Position numbers and translations under genes: made by a program | Source of the DNA: Rubrobacter sp. | GTDB taxonomy: Bacteria > Actinomycetota > Rubrobacteria > Rubrobacterales > Rubrobacteraceae | Length of the DNA stretch: 5,784 bases | Direction of reading: 5' to 3' | Assembly: GCA_013815575.1 (NCBI GenBank) | Contig: JACDFX010000145.1 | Location: forward strand, 1-5,784 | In this document: positions 1 through 5,549 of the stretch, in pieces | Position numbering within the stretch: position 1 is the first letter of the stretch | How the letters are laid out: every line of letters begins with the position of its first letter | The notes under the pieces: model-generated | Database searches by the model: none | Seen by the model: the letters and a program-made list of their open reading frames with translations, nothing else | What the model was told of the DNA's origin: nothing

Positions 1-1192
1 CGCGGCCGGCACCCCCACCTACGTCTACAGCCACGCCGCCATAGAGAGGGCCTACCGAGAACTCGACGAGGCCTTCTCGGGCCTCGACCATCTGGTCTGC
101 TACGCGGTAAAAGCCAACGGGAACCTGGCCGTGCTCAGGGCACTGGCCTCCCTTGGCGCCGGGGCTGACATAGTCTCGGGCGGGGAGCTCTACCGGGCGA
201 TGCGGGCCGGGTTCGACCCGAAGAAGGTCGTCTTCGCGGGCGTCGGGAAGACCGAATCCGAGCTCATGGCGGGGCTCGGGGAGCGTATCCTGCTCTTCAA
301 CGTCGAGTCGGCCTCCGAGCTCGAGCGGCTGGAGCAACTCGCCGCCCGGGTCGGGAAGCGGGCCAGGGTCTCGTTGCGGGTCAACCCGGACGTGGACGCC
401 GGCAGCCACGACCACATCACGACGGGCAGGGAGCGGGACAAGTTCGGCATCCCGGTTGACCAGGCGCTGGCGCTGGCCGAGCGGGCCGGGCATTACCGGT
501 GCGTGGATATCATCGGGGTGCATCAGCACATAGGGTCTCAGATCACCAAGCTCCAGCCCTTCCAGGACTCCGTCGAGAAGTCCGCCGGCCTCGTCGAGGA
601 ACTGCAAGAGCGCGGCTTCGACATCCAGTACTTCAACATCGGCGGCGGCCTCGGCATCCGCTACAAGGACGAGGAGGCCCCGACGCCCAGGGAGTTGGTT
701 GGCGCCATCCAGCCGATCCTGCAGCGTTTGCAGAAGAAGCCCGTCAAGATCCTTTGCGAGATGGGCCGCTATATCTCGGGTGCTGCCGGCGTCCTCCTGA
801 CCGGTGTGGTCTACCGCAAGACGAGCGGGGAGAAGGACTTTATCGTCGCGGACGCGGGGATGAACGACCTTCTGCGCCCGAGCCTCTACGACGCCCACCA
901 CGAGATCCGGGCCGTAGAACAGAACGGCTCCGTCGCGCGCGCCGACCTCGTCGGCCCCGTCTGCGAGTCCGGCGATTACCTGGCCCGCGACCGCGAGCTT
1001 CCAGACGCGCAAGAGGGCGACCTGCTCGCCGTCATGGACGCCGGCGCCTACGGCTTCTCGATGGCCTCCAACTACAACTCCCGCCCCCGACCGGCCGAGG
1101 TCATGGTCAGCGGCGACCGCTGGGCCGTCGTGCGCGAACGCGAACACTACGCGGACCTCGTAAAGGGTGAACTCGTACCGGCGTTTTTGTAA
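1..1192 (+). CDS. lysA: diaminopimelate decarboxylase, 5'-truncated by the window edge
   Basis: Converts meso-2,6-diaminopimelate to L-lysine and CO2 with pyridoxal phosphate; cytoplasmic, last step of the lysine pathway. The frame is open from base 2, giving 396 visible residues, so roughly 15-30 N-terminal residues lie outside. An in-frame GTG at 131 is internal, because the PLP-lysine motif YAVKAN (Lys codon 110-112) lies before it. In visible-residue numbering, the fold III barrel motifs follow in order: HQHIGSQ (174-180), the phosphate-binding GGGLG (214-218), CEMGR (252-256), CES (321-323) with the catalytic-type Cys, and AYGFSMASNYNSR (349-361) near the C-terminus. Together they separate LysA from ornithine/arginine decarboxylases and alanine racemase. 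The Pro usual in the E-P-G-R motif is Met here. The stop is TAA. The acetyltransferase gene follows after 42 bp on the same strand with no clear terminator, so co-transcription is likely. Confidence 0.96.
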   Translation, partial: AAGTPTYVYSHAAIERAYRELDEAFSGLDHLVCYAVKANGNLAVLRALASLGAGADIVSGGELYRAMRAGFDPKKVVFAGVGKTESELMAGLGERILLFNVESASELERLEQLAARVGKRARVSLRVNPDVDAGSHDHITTGRERDKFGIPVDQALALAERAGHYRCVDIIGVHQHIGSQITKLQPFQDSVEKSAGLVEELQERGFDIQYFNIGGGLGIRYKDEEAPTPRELVGAIQPILQRLQKKPVKILCEMGRYISGAAGVLLTGVVYRKTSGEKDFIVADAGMNDLLRPSLYDAHHEIRAVEQNGSVARADLVGPVCESGDYLARDRELPDAQEGDLLAVMDAGAYGFSMASNYNSRPRPAEVMVSGDRWAVVREREHYADLVKGELVPAFL

Positions 1193-1224
1193 GTTTCAGG
1201 CAGCAGGTTGCAGAGTTTCGTCGC

Positions 1225-1230
1225 GGGAGG
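1225..1230 (+). promoter_or_regulatory. ribosome binding site for the GNAT gene
   Basis: GGGAGG lies 4 bases before the TTG at 1235. The spacing is slightly short, but this is the only Shine-Dalgarno-like sequence nearby. It supports TTG as the start over the in-frame GTG at 1253, which would remove the first beta strand of the GNAT fold. Confidence 0.6.
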
Positions 1231-1234
1231 ATAG

Positions 1235-1768
1235 TTGCTCCGCGGAGAAAGAGTGACCCTACGGGCCGTCGCGCGGGAGGACCTGGATCGTCTGGCGGGA
1301 TTCGCCAACGACCTCGAAGTGGAACTCGCGGGCGGGGGAGACCCGCCGGTGCCCCGGGCGTTCGAGCGGATAGTAAAGGACTTCGAGCGGGAGGTCTCCG
1401 AGCCTCCCCGCGACAAAACGCACTTCGCCATCGAGGCCGACGGCGAATGCATCGGGACCTGCGGGCTCTTCAACATCGACCGGACCGCCCGGCACGCCGA
1501 GCTTGGCATCGGGATCGGGGATAAAGAGTACTGGGGACGCGGCTACGGGCGGGAGGCCGTTGGCCTGCTGCTGGATTACGCGTTCCGGCTCAGGAACCTG
1601 CGCCGCGTGTGGCTCGAGGTCCATTCCGCGAACGAGCGGGCGATCCGGGCCTACCGTTCGTGCGGCTTCGTGGAGGAGGGCCGAATGCGGGAGCACGTCT
1701 GGCTCGGCGGGCGCTACGTTGACAACGTCGTCATGGGCGTTATGCGGGAGGAGTGGGTGGGGGAGTAG
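1235..1768 (+). CDS. GNAT family N-acetyltransferase (RimJ/RimL type)
   Basis: A 177-residue acetyl-CoA-dependent N-acetyltransferase, presumably cytoplasmic. The N-terminus LRGERVTLRAV (residues 2-12) is the first beta strand typical of the RimJ/RimL (Acetyltransf_3) branch, which supports the TTG start. The central strand IGTCGLFNID (73-82) is followed by motif A, with acetyl-CoA pyrophosphate-loop residues GRGYG (101-105) and the helix after it, then motif B with SANERAIRAYRSCGF (131-145), including the usual Asn133 and Tyr140. The protein ends near the final beta strand, so it is a full single-domain enzyme. The substrate cannot be read from sequence: relatives acetylate ribosomal protein N-termini, amino acids, polyamines or aminoglycosides. 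Placement behind lysA suggests shared transcription, not necessarily a shared pathway. Overlapping reading frames here are shadows of the GC-rich code. Confidence 0.9.
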   Translation: MLRGERVTLRAVAREDLDRLAGFANDLEVELAGGGDPPVPRAFERIVKDFEREVSEPPRDKTHFAIEADGECIGTCGLFNIDRTARHAELGIGIGDKEYWGRGYGREAVGLLLDYAFRLRNLRRVWLEVHSANERAIRAYRSCGFVEEGRMREHVWLGGRYVDNVVMGVMREEWVGE

Positions 1769-1798
1769 GGGAGAATGGCTGTACGCCCGGCTCTCCCC
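1768..1798. terminator. possible hairpin just after the GNAT gene
   Basis: A perfect 7-bp stem, GGGGAGA (1768-1774) with TCTCCCC (1792-1798), encloses 17 bases and begins at the last base of the GNAT stop codon. No T-run follows on the plus strand. It may slow or end lysA-GNAT transcription, perhaps with Rho, but it is not a textbook intrinsic terminator. Confidence 0.3.
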
Positions 1799-1822
1799 GA
1801 TGGGCAGGGTCGAAACTTCACC

Positions 1823-1848
1823 AAAACCTCTCGACGTCGGCGTTCGAG
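1823..1848 (-). terminator. possible intrinsic terminator of the hydrolase gene
   Basis: On the minus strand, 43 bases past the hydrolase stop, CTCGA (1848-1844) and CG (1842-1841) pair with CG (1836-1835) and TCGAG (1834-1830), with one bulged base and a four-base loop. AGG and then TTTT (1826-1823) follow. The stem is modest and the T-run short, so this is only a candidate. A second small hairpin, GGAGT-ATGG-ACTCC, sits at 1872-1885. Confidence 0.35.
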
Positions 1849-1890
1849 CGGCTTGGACTTACGATTATCTTGGAGTATGGACTCCGCTCG

Positions 1891-2613
1891 CTAGAGCTTT
1901 GCCAGGGAGTCGAGGTGTCCGGCCAACTCCTCTGGTTCGGCAAAGAACGGCAGGTGGCCCGTCGCCATCGAGACGACCGTCTCGCAGGGCAGCTCGGTGT
2001 ACATCTTCTCCTGGGCGGGGGGACTGACGGCCCTGTCCTGGGTGGTATGTACGTAGGTTCGCCGCACGCTCCCGAAGTTACCCTCCGTCACCTCCACCGG
2101 CGTCGCCAACGGGGCGAGCGGCTGGGGGCTGATCAGACGCCGGGCGCGCTCGAAGTCCTCCTCCGGACAGTCGTGGTAGAGGGCCTCTCTCATCCCCTCG
2201 TCGGCCAGGATGATTCGGCCCCGGTCCTCCTCCACCTCGGCGCCCTGCATTACCACCGAGTCGCCATCCTCCTGCGACGCCTCGATGGCGCTCTTGCCAC
2301 TGGGCAGCAGCAAGGCGCAAAGGTATACGAGCTTCTCTATCTTCCCGGGGCGCCTCTCGGCGGCCTGGCTGATAACGGTGCCGCTCAAGCTGTGCCCGAC
2401 GAGCACGACGGGCTCGGACAGGGCATCGAGCGCCCCGACGACGCGATCGGTGTAGCCTTCCAACGTGACCTCCACGGCCGGAGTCCGGTCCTCACCGTGT
2501 CCCGGAAGATCGAACCTCACGACCTCGTGACCGGCCTGCTCCAAAAGCGGGGCGACCTTGTCCCAGCACCACGCCCCGTGCCACGCGCCGTGGATCAAAA
2601 CAAATGTACTCAA
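1891..2613 (-). CDS. alpha/beta-fold hydrolase (small esterase type)
   Basis: A 240-residue single-domain alpha/beta hydrolase with no signal peptide, so probably cytoplasmic. The oxyanion-hole segment is HGAWHGAWCW (8-17). It is followed by FDLPGHG (34-40), the nucleophile elbow GHSLSG (73-78, Ser75), a probable catalytic Asp193 in TTQDRAV and catalytic His220 in ATGHLPFF. The HGAWHGAWCW start, the short cap and the GH-PF-PEELA ending match the EstC / plant methylesterase-like branch (salicylate, pyrethroid and hydroxynitrile-lyase relatives). Carboxylic-ester hydrolysis is therefore likely, but the substrate is unknown. The TTG start is chosen because AGGAAAGG stands 7 bases upstream and the first beta strand (TFVLIHG) begins immediately. 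The gene stands alone, convergent with the GNAT gene and divergent from the ATPase gene. The plus-strand frame covering much of this interval is a shadow. Confidence 0.92.
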   Translation of the reverse strand: MSTFVLIHGAWHGAWCWDKVAPLLEQAGHEVVRFDLPGHGEDRTPAVEVTLEGYTDRVVGALDALSEPVVLVGHSLSGTVISQAAERRPGKIEKLVYLCALLLPSGKSAIEASQEDGDSVVMQGAEVEEDRGRIILADEGMREALYHDCPEEDFERARRLISPQPLAPLATPVEVTEGNFGSVRRTYVHTTQDRAVSPPAQEKMYTELPCETVVSMATGHLPFFAEPEELAGHLDSLAKL

Positions 2614-2620
2614 AATAGAA

Positions 2621-2628
2621 CCTTTCCT
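2621..2628 (-). promoter_or_regulatory. ribosome binding site for the hydrolase gene
   Basis: On the minus strand AGGAAAGG lies 7 bases before the TTG start at 2613. This is good spacing and decides the start. The 27 bases upstream of the TTG are locally AT-rich, as expected for a leader. Confidence 0.6.
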
Positions 2629-2658
2629 AGCCTCCCCTGCCCTTCGGCAGAGTTCCTT

Positions 2659-2678
2659 GTATCCATCCGGGATGATAC
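2659..2678. promoter_or_regulatory. operator-like inverted repeat upstream of the hydrolase gene
   Basis: GTATC (2659-2663) and GATAC (2674-2678) are perfect inverted arms around 10 bases that themselves contain near-complementary CATCC and GGATG. The right arm overlaps a weak minus-strand -10-like TATCAT (2677-2672) with no good -35. The size and position, 46-65 bp before the hydrolase start, suit a dimeric repressor site, but no regulator gene is in the window. Confidence 0.3.
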
Positions 2679-2839
2679 GTGCTCCCCGTTCGTCTTACCG
2701 TCAGGCCTTTCACCCGTGCTCCCGGCTCCCCTGCCACCGCAATGAACACTGTGCGGAAGTCTGGCCATAGAACGGTGACGCCCCGGCAACCTTTCCGGCG
2801 ACTTTGCGTAACGTATGGGCGACCGTCCCGTAATAACGA

Positions 2840-2857
2840 CCACCCCGCGCGGCGTGG
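2840..2857. promoter_or_regulatory. 18-bp palindrome in the ATPase promoter region
   Basis: CCACCCCGC (2840-2848) faces GCGGCGTGG (2849-2857): eight of nine positions pair, with one C-C mismatch, and there is no spacer. It fills the interval where the -35/-10 spacer of the ATPase promoter would lie, a classic place for a repressor or a MerR-like activator. High GC raises the chance of such palindromes, so confidence is limited. Confidence 0.35.
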
Positions 2858-2859
2858 GT

Positions 2860-2865
2860 TAGAAT
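2860..2865 (+). promoter_or_regulatory. candidate -10 box of the AAA ATPase gene
   Basis: TAGAAT matches the TATAAT consensus at five of six positions and ends 9 bases before the ATG at 2875. Transcription would then start about 0-3 bases before the ATG, giving a leaderless or nearly leaderless mRNA; no Shine-Dalgarno sequence precedes the ATG. The -35 is poor: only a GAC core at 2838-2840, with an 18-bp spacer. Confidence 0.4.
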
Positions 2866-2874
2866 CGACGGACG

Positions 2875-4428
2875 ATGAAGGTCAGAGTAGATTTTCCTCT
2901 ACATTCCGAAGGCCACCTCGGGCGGGCAGCCGCCGCGGCGGCCGGCCACGCCTCGTACGGCGTTTCGGGGACGAACGGCCGGACCCGGGTCTCCGTAAAG
3001 CTTGACTTGCCGGCCGACTGGCGGCTCCTCGACGACTTCTCGGGCCTCCTGCGGGGCGAGAGGGAGGCCGGGTACGAGGCCGACGGGACGCCGGTCTCCG
3101 GGGAGGAGCTCTTCGCGGGGACGCGATGTTTTCTGCGCAAGCAGCGGTCCGGGGCGGCGGCGAGGGAGTGGTGTACGCCGAAGCACCTGGAGGACAAGCA
3201 GCTCTTTCCGTGCCGCCAGATCCACCTCTACGACAACGACCACCTCACCGCGAACTCCTGGTACGCCCACGGACGGATGGACGAGGACGCGTCCTTCCGG
3301 GTGGACAAGGACGCCCTAACGGAGCGCATCCTCCAGGACCTCGGCCCGTGCGTCCACTGCCCCATCCTCGACCTCGACGCGACCGCCGAGCTCGTAGCCC
3401 GACTCCCGGAGAAGATAGAACCGGATAAGGACGAGGCCTGGTCCTACCGCGAGAAGGGTCCCCTCCCGGACTGGAAAGTCGCCAAGACGCGCGGCGGCCG
3501 CGACCCGGCGAAGACGTCCATCCCGGAAGACAGAGAGGGCCTCTTCGAGCGGCTGGCGCGGGGCGTGAGGAGCGGCGGGGCGAACGTGGCGGCGGCGAGC
3601 GGGACGGCGCCCGGCACCCGAAACGTGCCGGCCACCCGCTACGAGGACGTCGGCGGGATGCGCGAGACCATAGAGATGGTCCGGGAGGCCGTCGAGCTGC
3701 CCATAACGCATCCGGAGATCTTCAAGAAAATGGGCATCCGGCCGCACAAGGGCATCCTCTTCTACGGCCCGCCCGGAACAGGAAAGACGCTGCTCGCCCG
3801 CGCGGTCGCCAACGAGAGTGGGGCGCACTTCATAGCCGTCTCGGGTCCGGAGATCCTCAACAAGTTCTGGGGCCAGAGCGAGGCGAAGCTGCGATCCATC
3901 TTCAGCGAGGCCAGGACCAAGGCGCCGGCGATAGTCCTCTTCGACGAGATCGACTCCTTCGCCTCGTCCCGCGACGCGATGAGCGAGAGCTTCGAGGCGA
4001 CCCTCGTCTCCCAACTCTTGTCTCTAATGGATGGCCTGAACGACCTCGGCCGGGTCTGCGTCATCGCCACGACCAACCGCCCCTCAGCCCTCGACTCGGC
4101 CCTCCGGCGTCCTGGCCGCTTCGACCACGAGATAGAGGTCGGGTTGCCCGACCCCGAGGCCCGCCTGCACATCCTGGGGATCCACGCCAAAGGCATGCCC
4201 ACGGACCCCGCCCTCGACCTGGAGCAGATAGCGCGCGCCACCGGCGGCTACTCTGGCGCAGACCTCGAAGCCCTCTGCCGCGAGGCGGCCCTCGTGTGCA
4301 TGAGGCGCACCATAAACCTCCGTGACTTCGAGAAGCGCATAGCCCCCCACCAGCTCTCCGCCCTATCCGTCACCACCTACGACTTCCGGACCGCCACCAA
4401 ACGCGTCGGCGCTTCTATAAGGCGCTGA
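2875..4428 (+). CDS. AAA+ ATPase, single Cdc48/p97-like module with unrecognised N-terminal region
   Basis: A 517-residue soluble protein, probably a hexameric ATP-driven unfoldase or remodelling machine. Residues 255-480 closely resemble the p97/Cdc48 D1 module: YEDVGGM (256-262), Walker A GPPGTGKT (298-305), pore loop 1 KFWGQSE (330-336), Walker B IVLFDEID (353-360), sensor-1 ATTN (398-401), arginine fingers in RRPGRFD (411-417) and the GADL element (461-464). The tail LSALSVTTYDF (494-504) matches the end of p97 D1. Residues 1-250 are not the Cdc48 double-psi-barrel domain and I do not recognise them. They carry Cys85, CTPKH (100-104), CRQIH (113-117) and CVHC (159-162), which could bind a metal. 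A charged, low-complexity linker (about 200-252) joins the halves. There is no second AAA module, transmembrane segment, HEXXH protease motif or C-terminal proteasome-docking HbYX (it ends in SIRR), so FtsH, ARC/Mpa and two-module Cpa are unlikely. The ATG start lacks a ribosome binding site. Partner and substrate are unknown. Confidence 0.93.
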   Translation: MKVRVDFPLHSEGHLGRAAAAAAGHASYGVSGTNGRTRVSVKLDLPADWRLLDDFSGLLRGEREAGYEADGTPVSGEELFAGTRCFLRKQRSGAAAREWCTPKHLEDKQLFPCRQIHLYDNDHLTANSWYAHGRMDEDASFRVDKDALTERILQDLGPCVHCPILDLDATAELVARLPEKIEPDKDEAWSYREKGPLPDWKVAKTRGGRDPAKTSIPEDREGLFERLARGVRSGGANVAAASGTAPGTRNVPATRYEDVGGMRETIEMVREAVELPITHPEIFKKMGIRPHKGILFYGPPGTGKTLLARAVANESGAHFIAVSGPEILNKFWGQSEAKLRSIFSEARTKAPAIVLFDEIDSFASSRDAMSESFEATLVSQLLSLMDGLNDLGRVCVIATTNRPSALDSALRRPGRFDHEIEVGLPDPEARLHILGIHAKGMPTDPALDLEQIARATGGYSGADLEALCREAALVCMRRTINLRDFEKRIAPHQLSALSVTTYDFRTATKRVGASIRR

Positions 4429-4445
4429 CACCGGCCGGACTGTGG

Positions 4446-4488
4446 CTCAGGCTGGCACCCTCTCCCTGTGCGCCACCGCCAGGCTGAG
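4446..4488. terminator. imperfect hairpin at the convergent gene ends
   Basis: Bases 4446-4456 pair with 4478-4488 in an 11-bp stem with one G-G mismatch and a 21-base loop. The stem includes the stop codon of the minus-strand isomerase-like gene and starts 18 bases past the ATPase stop, so it could serve transcripts from both sides. A short TTCT follows on the plus strand; there is no real T-run. The 18-bp gap itself holds the palindrome CCGGCCGG (4432-4439). Confidence 0.3.
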
Positions 4489-5379
4489 GCTTCTCGCGGC
4501 GCGAAGGCCTTCCGGAACCGAAGTGAAGTGCTCCGGGGAGAGTTCTACGCAGCATCGGGGTTTTTCGGGGAAGTCCATTCGCCTGAACAGGTCTTCCAGC
4601 GGGATGGTCCCCCTGCCGGGCGGGAGGTGCAGGTCCCCCAGCCCGTAGGCGGTGTGCTCGGAGACCTGCGGCTCCCCCGTGAGGTTGGTCCTCTGCAGGT
4701 TGTCGTGAAGGTGTACGTGTCGGACTAGGGGCGCCATGGTCCGGCACTCCTCGATAAAGTCGAAGCCGAAAAAGCCAGCCGCGAGGGCGGCGTGGCCCAC
4801 GTCCAGGCAGATGCCGACCGCGGGATGGTCGACCGCGGAGATCTGGTCGGCCAACTGGGAAGGCCAGACCGAGTAGTCGTAGACCGCGCCGCGTAGGATC
4901 GGCCTCTCGGGGTAGTAGTTCTCGACGGCAATGGTCGCGCCGAGCTCCCCCGCCAGGTCTCCCGCCCCCCGCAGGGCGGACCGCTCGGCGGAGAGCTGGT
5001 CTCTCATGCTGTGCCGGGCGTCGCGCGTTCCGACGCGTTGGCCGGCGTGGCAGACCACCACCTCGGCGCCGATACCCTTCGCGAACCGGAGGCTGGCGTC
5101 GAGTACGTCGCGCTGAAGGCCGTGGGAGGTCAGGTCCATGAGGTTGACCTCGAGCGGGGCGTGGACGGTGTACGTTAGGTCCGCCTCCAGCAGCAGATCC
5201 CCAACCTCCCGCAACCTGTTCGTATCCAGGTCACCGCCGAGGATGACCCCGAGGTTCTGGGGCCAGACCTCCACGAAATCCGTCCCGGCTCTCTTCAGGG
5301 CCTCGAGGTCCTCCGCGAGCCCGCCGGAGCCGTCAAGATAAAGCCGGGACAGGTTGGTGCCCACACTCTGAAAGGCCAT
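4447..5379 (-). CDS. sugar phosphate isomerase/epimerase family protein (xylose isomerase-like TIM barrel)
   Basis: A 310-residue cytoplasmic TIM-barrel protein of the AP_endonuc_2 / xylose isomerase-like superfamily, which uses divalent metal to isomerise or epimerise sugars, inositols and related ketoses. Barrel strands end in likely metal or substrate ligands in the usual order: VHAP (72-75, His73), VVCHAG (108-113, His111), AVENYYPE (151-158, Glu153), CLDVGH (191-196, Asp193 and His196), RHVHLHDN (220-227) and CVEL (277-280, Glu279). EN, D-GH and H-HD are the signature of the isomerase branch; endonuclease IV relatives share the fold, so a DNA-repair role is possible but less likely. The ATG at 5379 is preferred over an in-frame TTG at 5409 because AGAGAGG stands 6 bases before it and nothing suitable precedes the TTG. 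The gene is tail-to-tail with the ATPase gene and divergent from the methyltransferase gene. Its substrate cannot be predicted. Confidence 0.88.
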   Translation of the reverse strand: MAFQSVGTNLSRLYLDGSGGLAEDLEALKRAGTDFVEVWPQNLGVILGGDLDTNRLREVGDLLLEADLTYTVHAPLEVNLMDLTSHGLQRDVLDASLRFAKGIGAEVVVCHAGQRVGTRDARHSMRDQLSAERSALRGAGDLAGELGATIAVENYYPERPILRGAVYDYSVWPSQLADQISAVDHPAVGICLDVGHAALAAGFFGFDFIEECRTMAPLVRHVHLHDNLQRTNLTGEPQVSEHTAYGLGDLHLPPGRGTIPLEDLFRRMDFPEKPRCCVELSPEHFTSVPEGLRAARSLSLAVAHRERVPA

Positions 5380-5385
5380 ACGGTT

Positions 5386-5392
5386 CCTCTCT
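5386..5392 (-). promoter_or_regulatory. ribosome binding site for the TIM-barrel gene
   Basis: On the minus strand AGAGAGG lies 6 bases before the ATG at 5379. It decides the start in favour of this ATG over the upstream TTG at 5409. Confidence 0.65.
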
Positions 5393-5419
5393 ACCTCGGG
5401 GCCGCACAAAATCGCGCGA

Positions 5420-5425
5420 AGTATA
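5420..5425 (-). promoter_or_regulatory. candidate -10 box of the TIM-barrel gene
   Basis: On the minus strand TATACT matches five of six consensus bases and would give a leader of about 35 bases containing the ribosome binding site. There is no good -35 at 16-18 bp. At 20 bp upstream stands TTCACC, part of the nearest unit of the direct-repeat array, which suggests an activator-dependent promoter. Confidence 0.45.
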
Positions 5426-5445
5426 GGCTCGCCGGCCGCTCTCCA

Positions 5446-5489
5446 GGTGAAAAGCAGGTTAATGATGGGTAAAACTTGGGTTTAACCGG
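5446..5489. repeat. four tandem 11-bp direct-repeat units, possible response-regulator binding array
   Basis: The cores GGTGAAA (5446), GGTTAAT (5457), GGTAAAA (5468) and GGTTTAA (5479) begin exactly 11 bp apart, each followed by 4 less conserved bases. The consensus is GGTNAAA, read on the minus strand as TTTNACC. A 7-bp repeat plus 4-bp spacer is the layout of boxes bound in tandem by PhoB/PhoP-type OmpR-family regulators, and TTTCACC differs by one base from the GTTCACC core of Streptomyces PHO boxes. The array lies between two divergent genes, next to candidate -10 boxes on both sides. The outer pair also gives a perfect inverted repeat, GGTTAA (5457-5462) and TTAACC (5482-5487). Confidence 0.5.
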
Positions 5490-5505
5490 CCCTGTAATAT
5501 GGGCC
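5488..5505. promoter_or_regulatory. inverted repeat over a candidate -10 box of the methyltransferase gene
   Basis: GGCCC (5488-5492) and GGGCC (5501-5505) are perfect arms around TGTAATAT. The spacer contains TAATAT (5495-5500), a plausible plus-strand -10 for the methyltransferase gene about 50 bases downstream. No -35 is visible at the proper distance, since the direct-repeat array occupies that place. It may be an operator, or a small RNA hairpin if transcription starts further upstream. Confidence 0.35.
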
Positions 5506-5532
5506 ACGTACTTTTGACGTAAAGAACAAACC

Positions 5533-5541
5533 GAGGGGGAG
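5533..5541 (+). promoter_or_regulatory. ribosome binding site for the methyltransferase gene
   Basis: GAGGGGGAG ends 8 bases before the TTG at 5550. It is a strong purine-rich Shine-Dalgarno sequence and supports the TTG start. Confidence 0.6.
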
Positions 5542-5549
5542 CGACCGGG

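Noticed and set aside
131..133. GTG at 131 as the lysA start
   Set aside because: The frame is open upstream to base 2, and the essential PLP-binding YAVKAN motif lies before 131.
1753..2745. A 330-codon plus-strand frame across the hydrolase
   Set aside because: It is the antisense shadow of the minus-strand alpha/beta hydrolase, whose catalytic motifs are clear.
2610..2843. A 77-codon minus-strand frame filling the region upstream of the hydrolase, with its TGA overlapping the hydrolase TTG
   Set aside because: The stop/start overlap looks like translational coupling, but third codon positions lack the GC bias of the real genes, the product resembles no family, and its GTG start has no ribosome binding site.
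2875..4428. Identification of the ATPase as proteasomal ARC/Mpa, FtsH or Cpa
   Set aside because: It has no N-terminal coiled coil and no C-terminal HbYX (ARC/Mpa), no membrane segments and no HEXXH protease motif (FtsH), and only one AAA module (Cpa has two).
5380..5409. Upstream TTG start (5409) adding 10 residues to the TIM-barrel protein
   Set aside because: No ribosome binding site precedes it, whereas AGAGAGG stands 6 bases before the ATG at 5379; the extra residues are not typical of the family.
5514..5519. TTGACG as a plus-strand -35 box for the methyltransferase gene
   Set aside because: At 16-18 bp downstream lies only the purine-rich ribosome binding site region, with no -10-like sequence.
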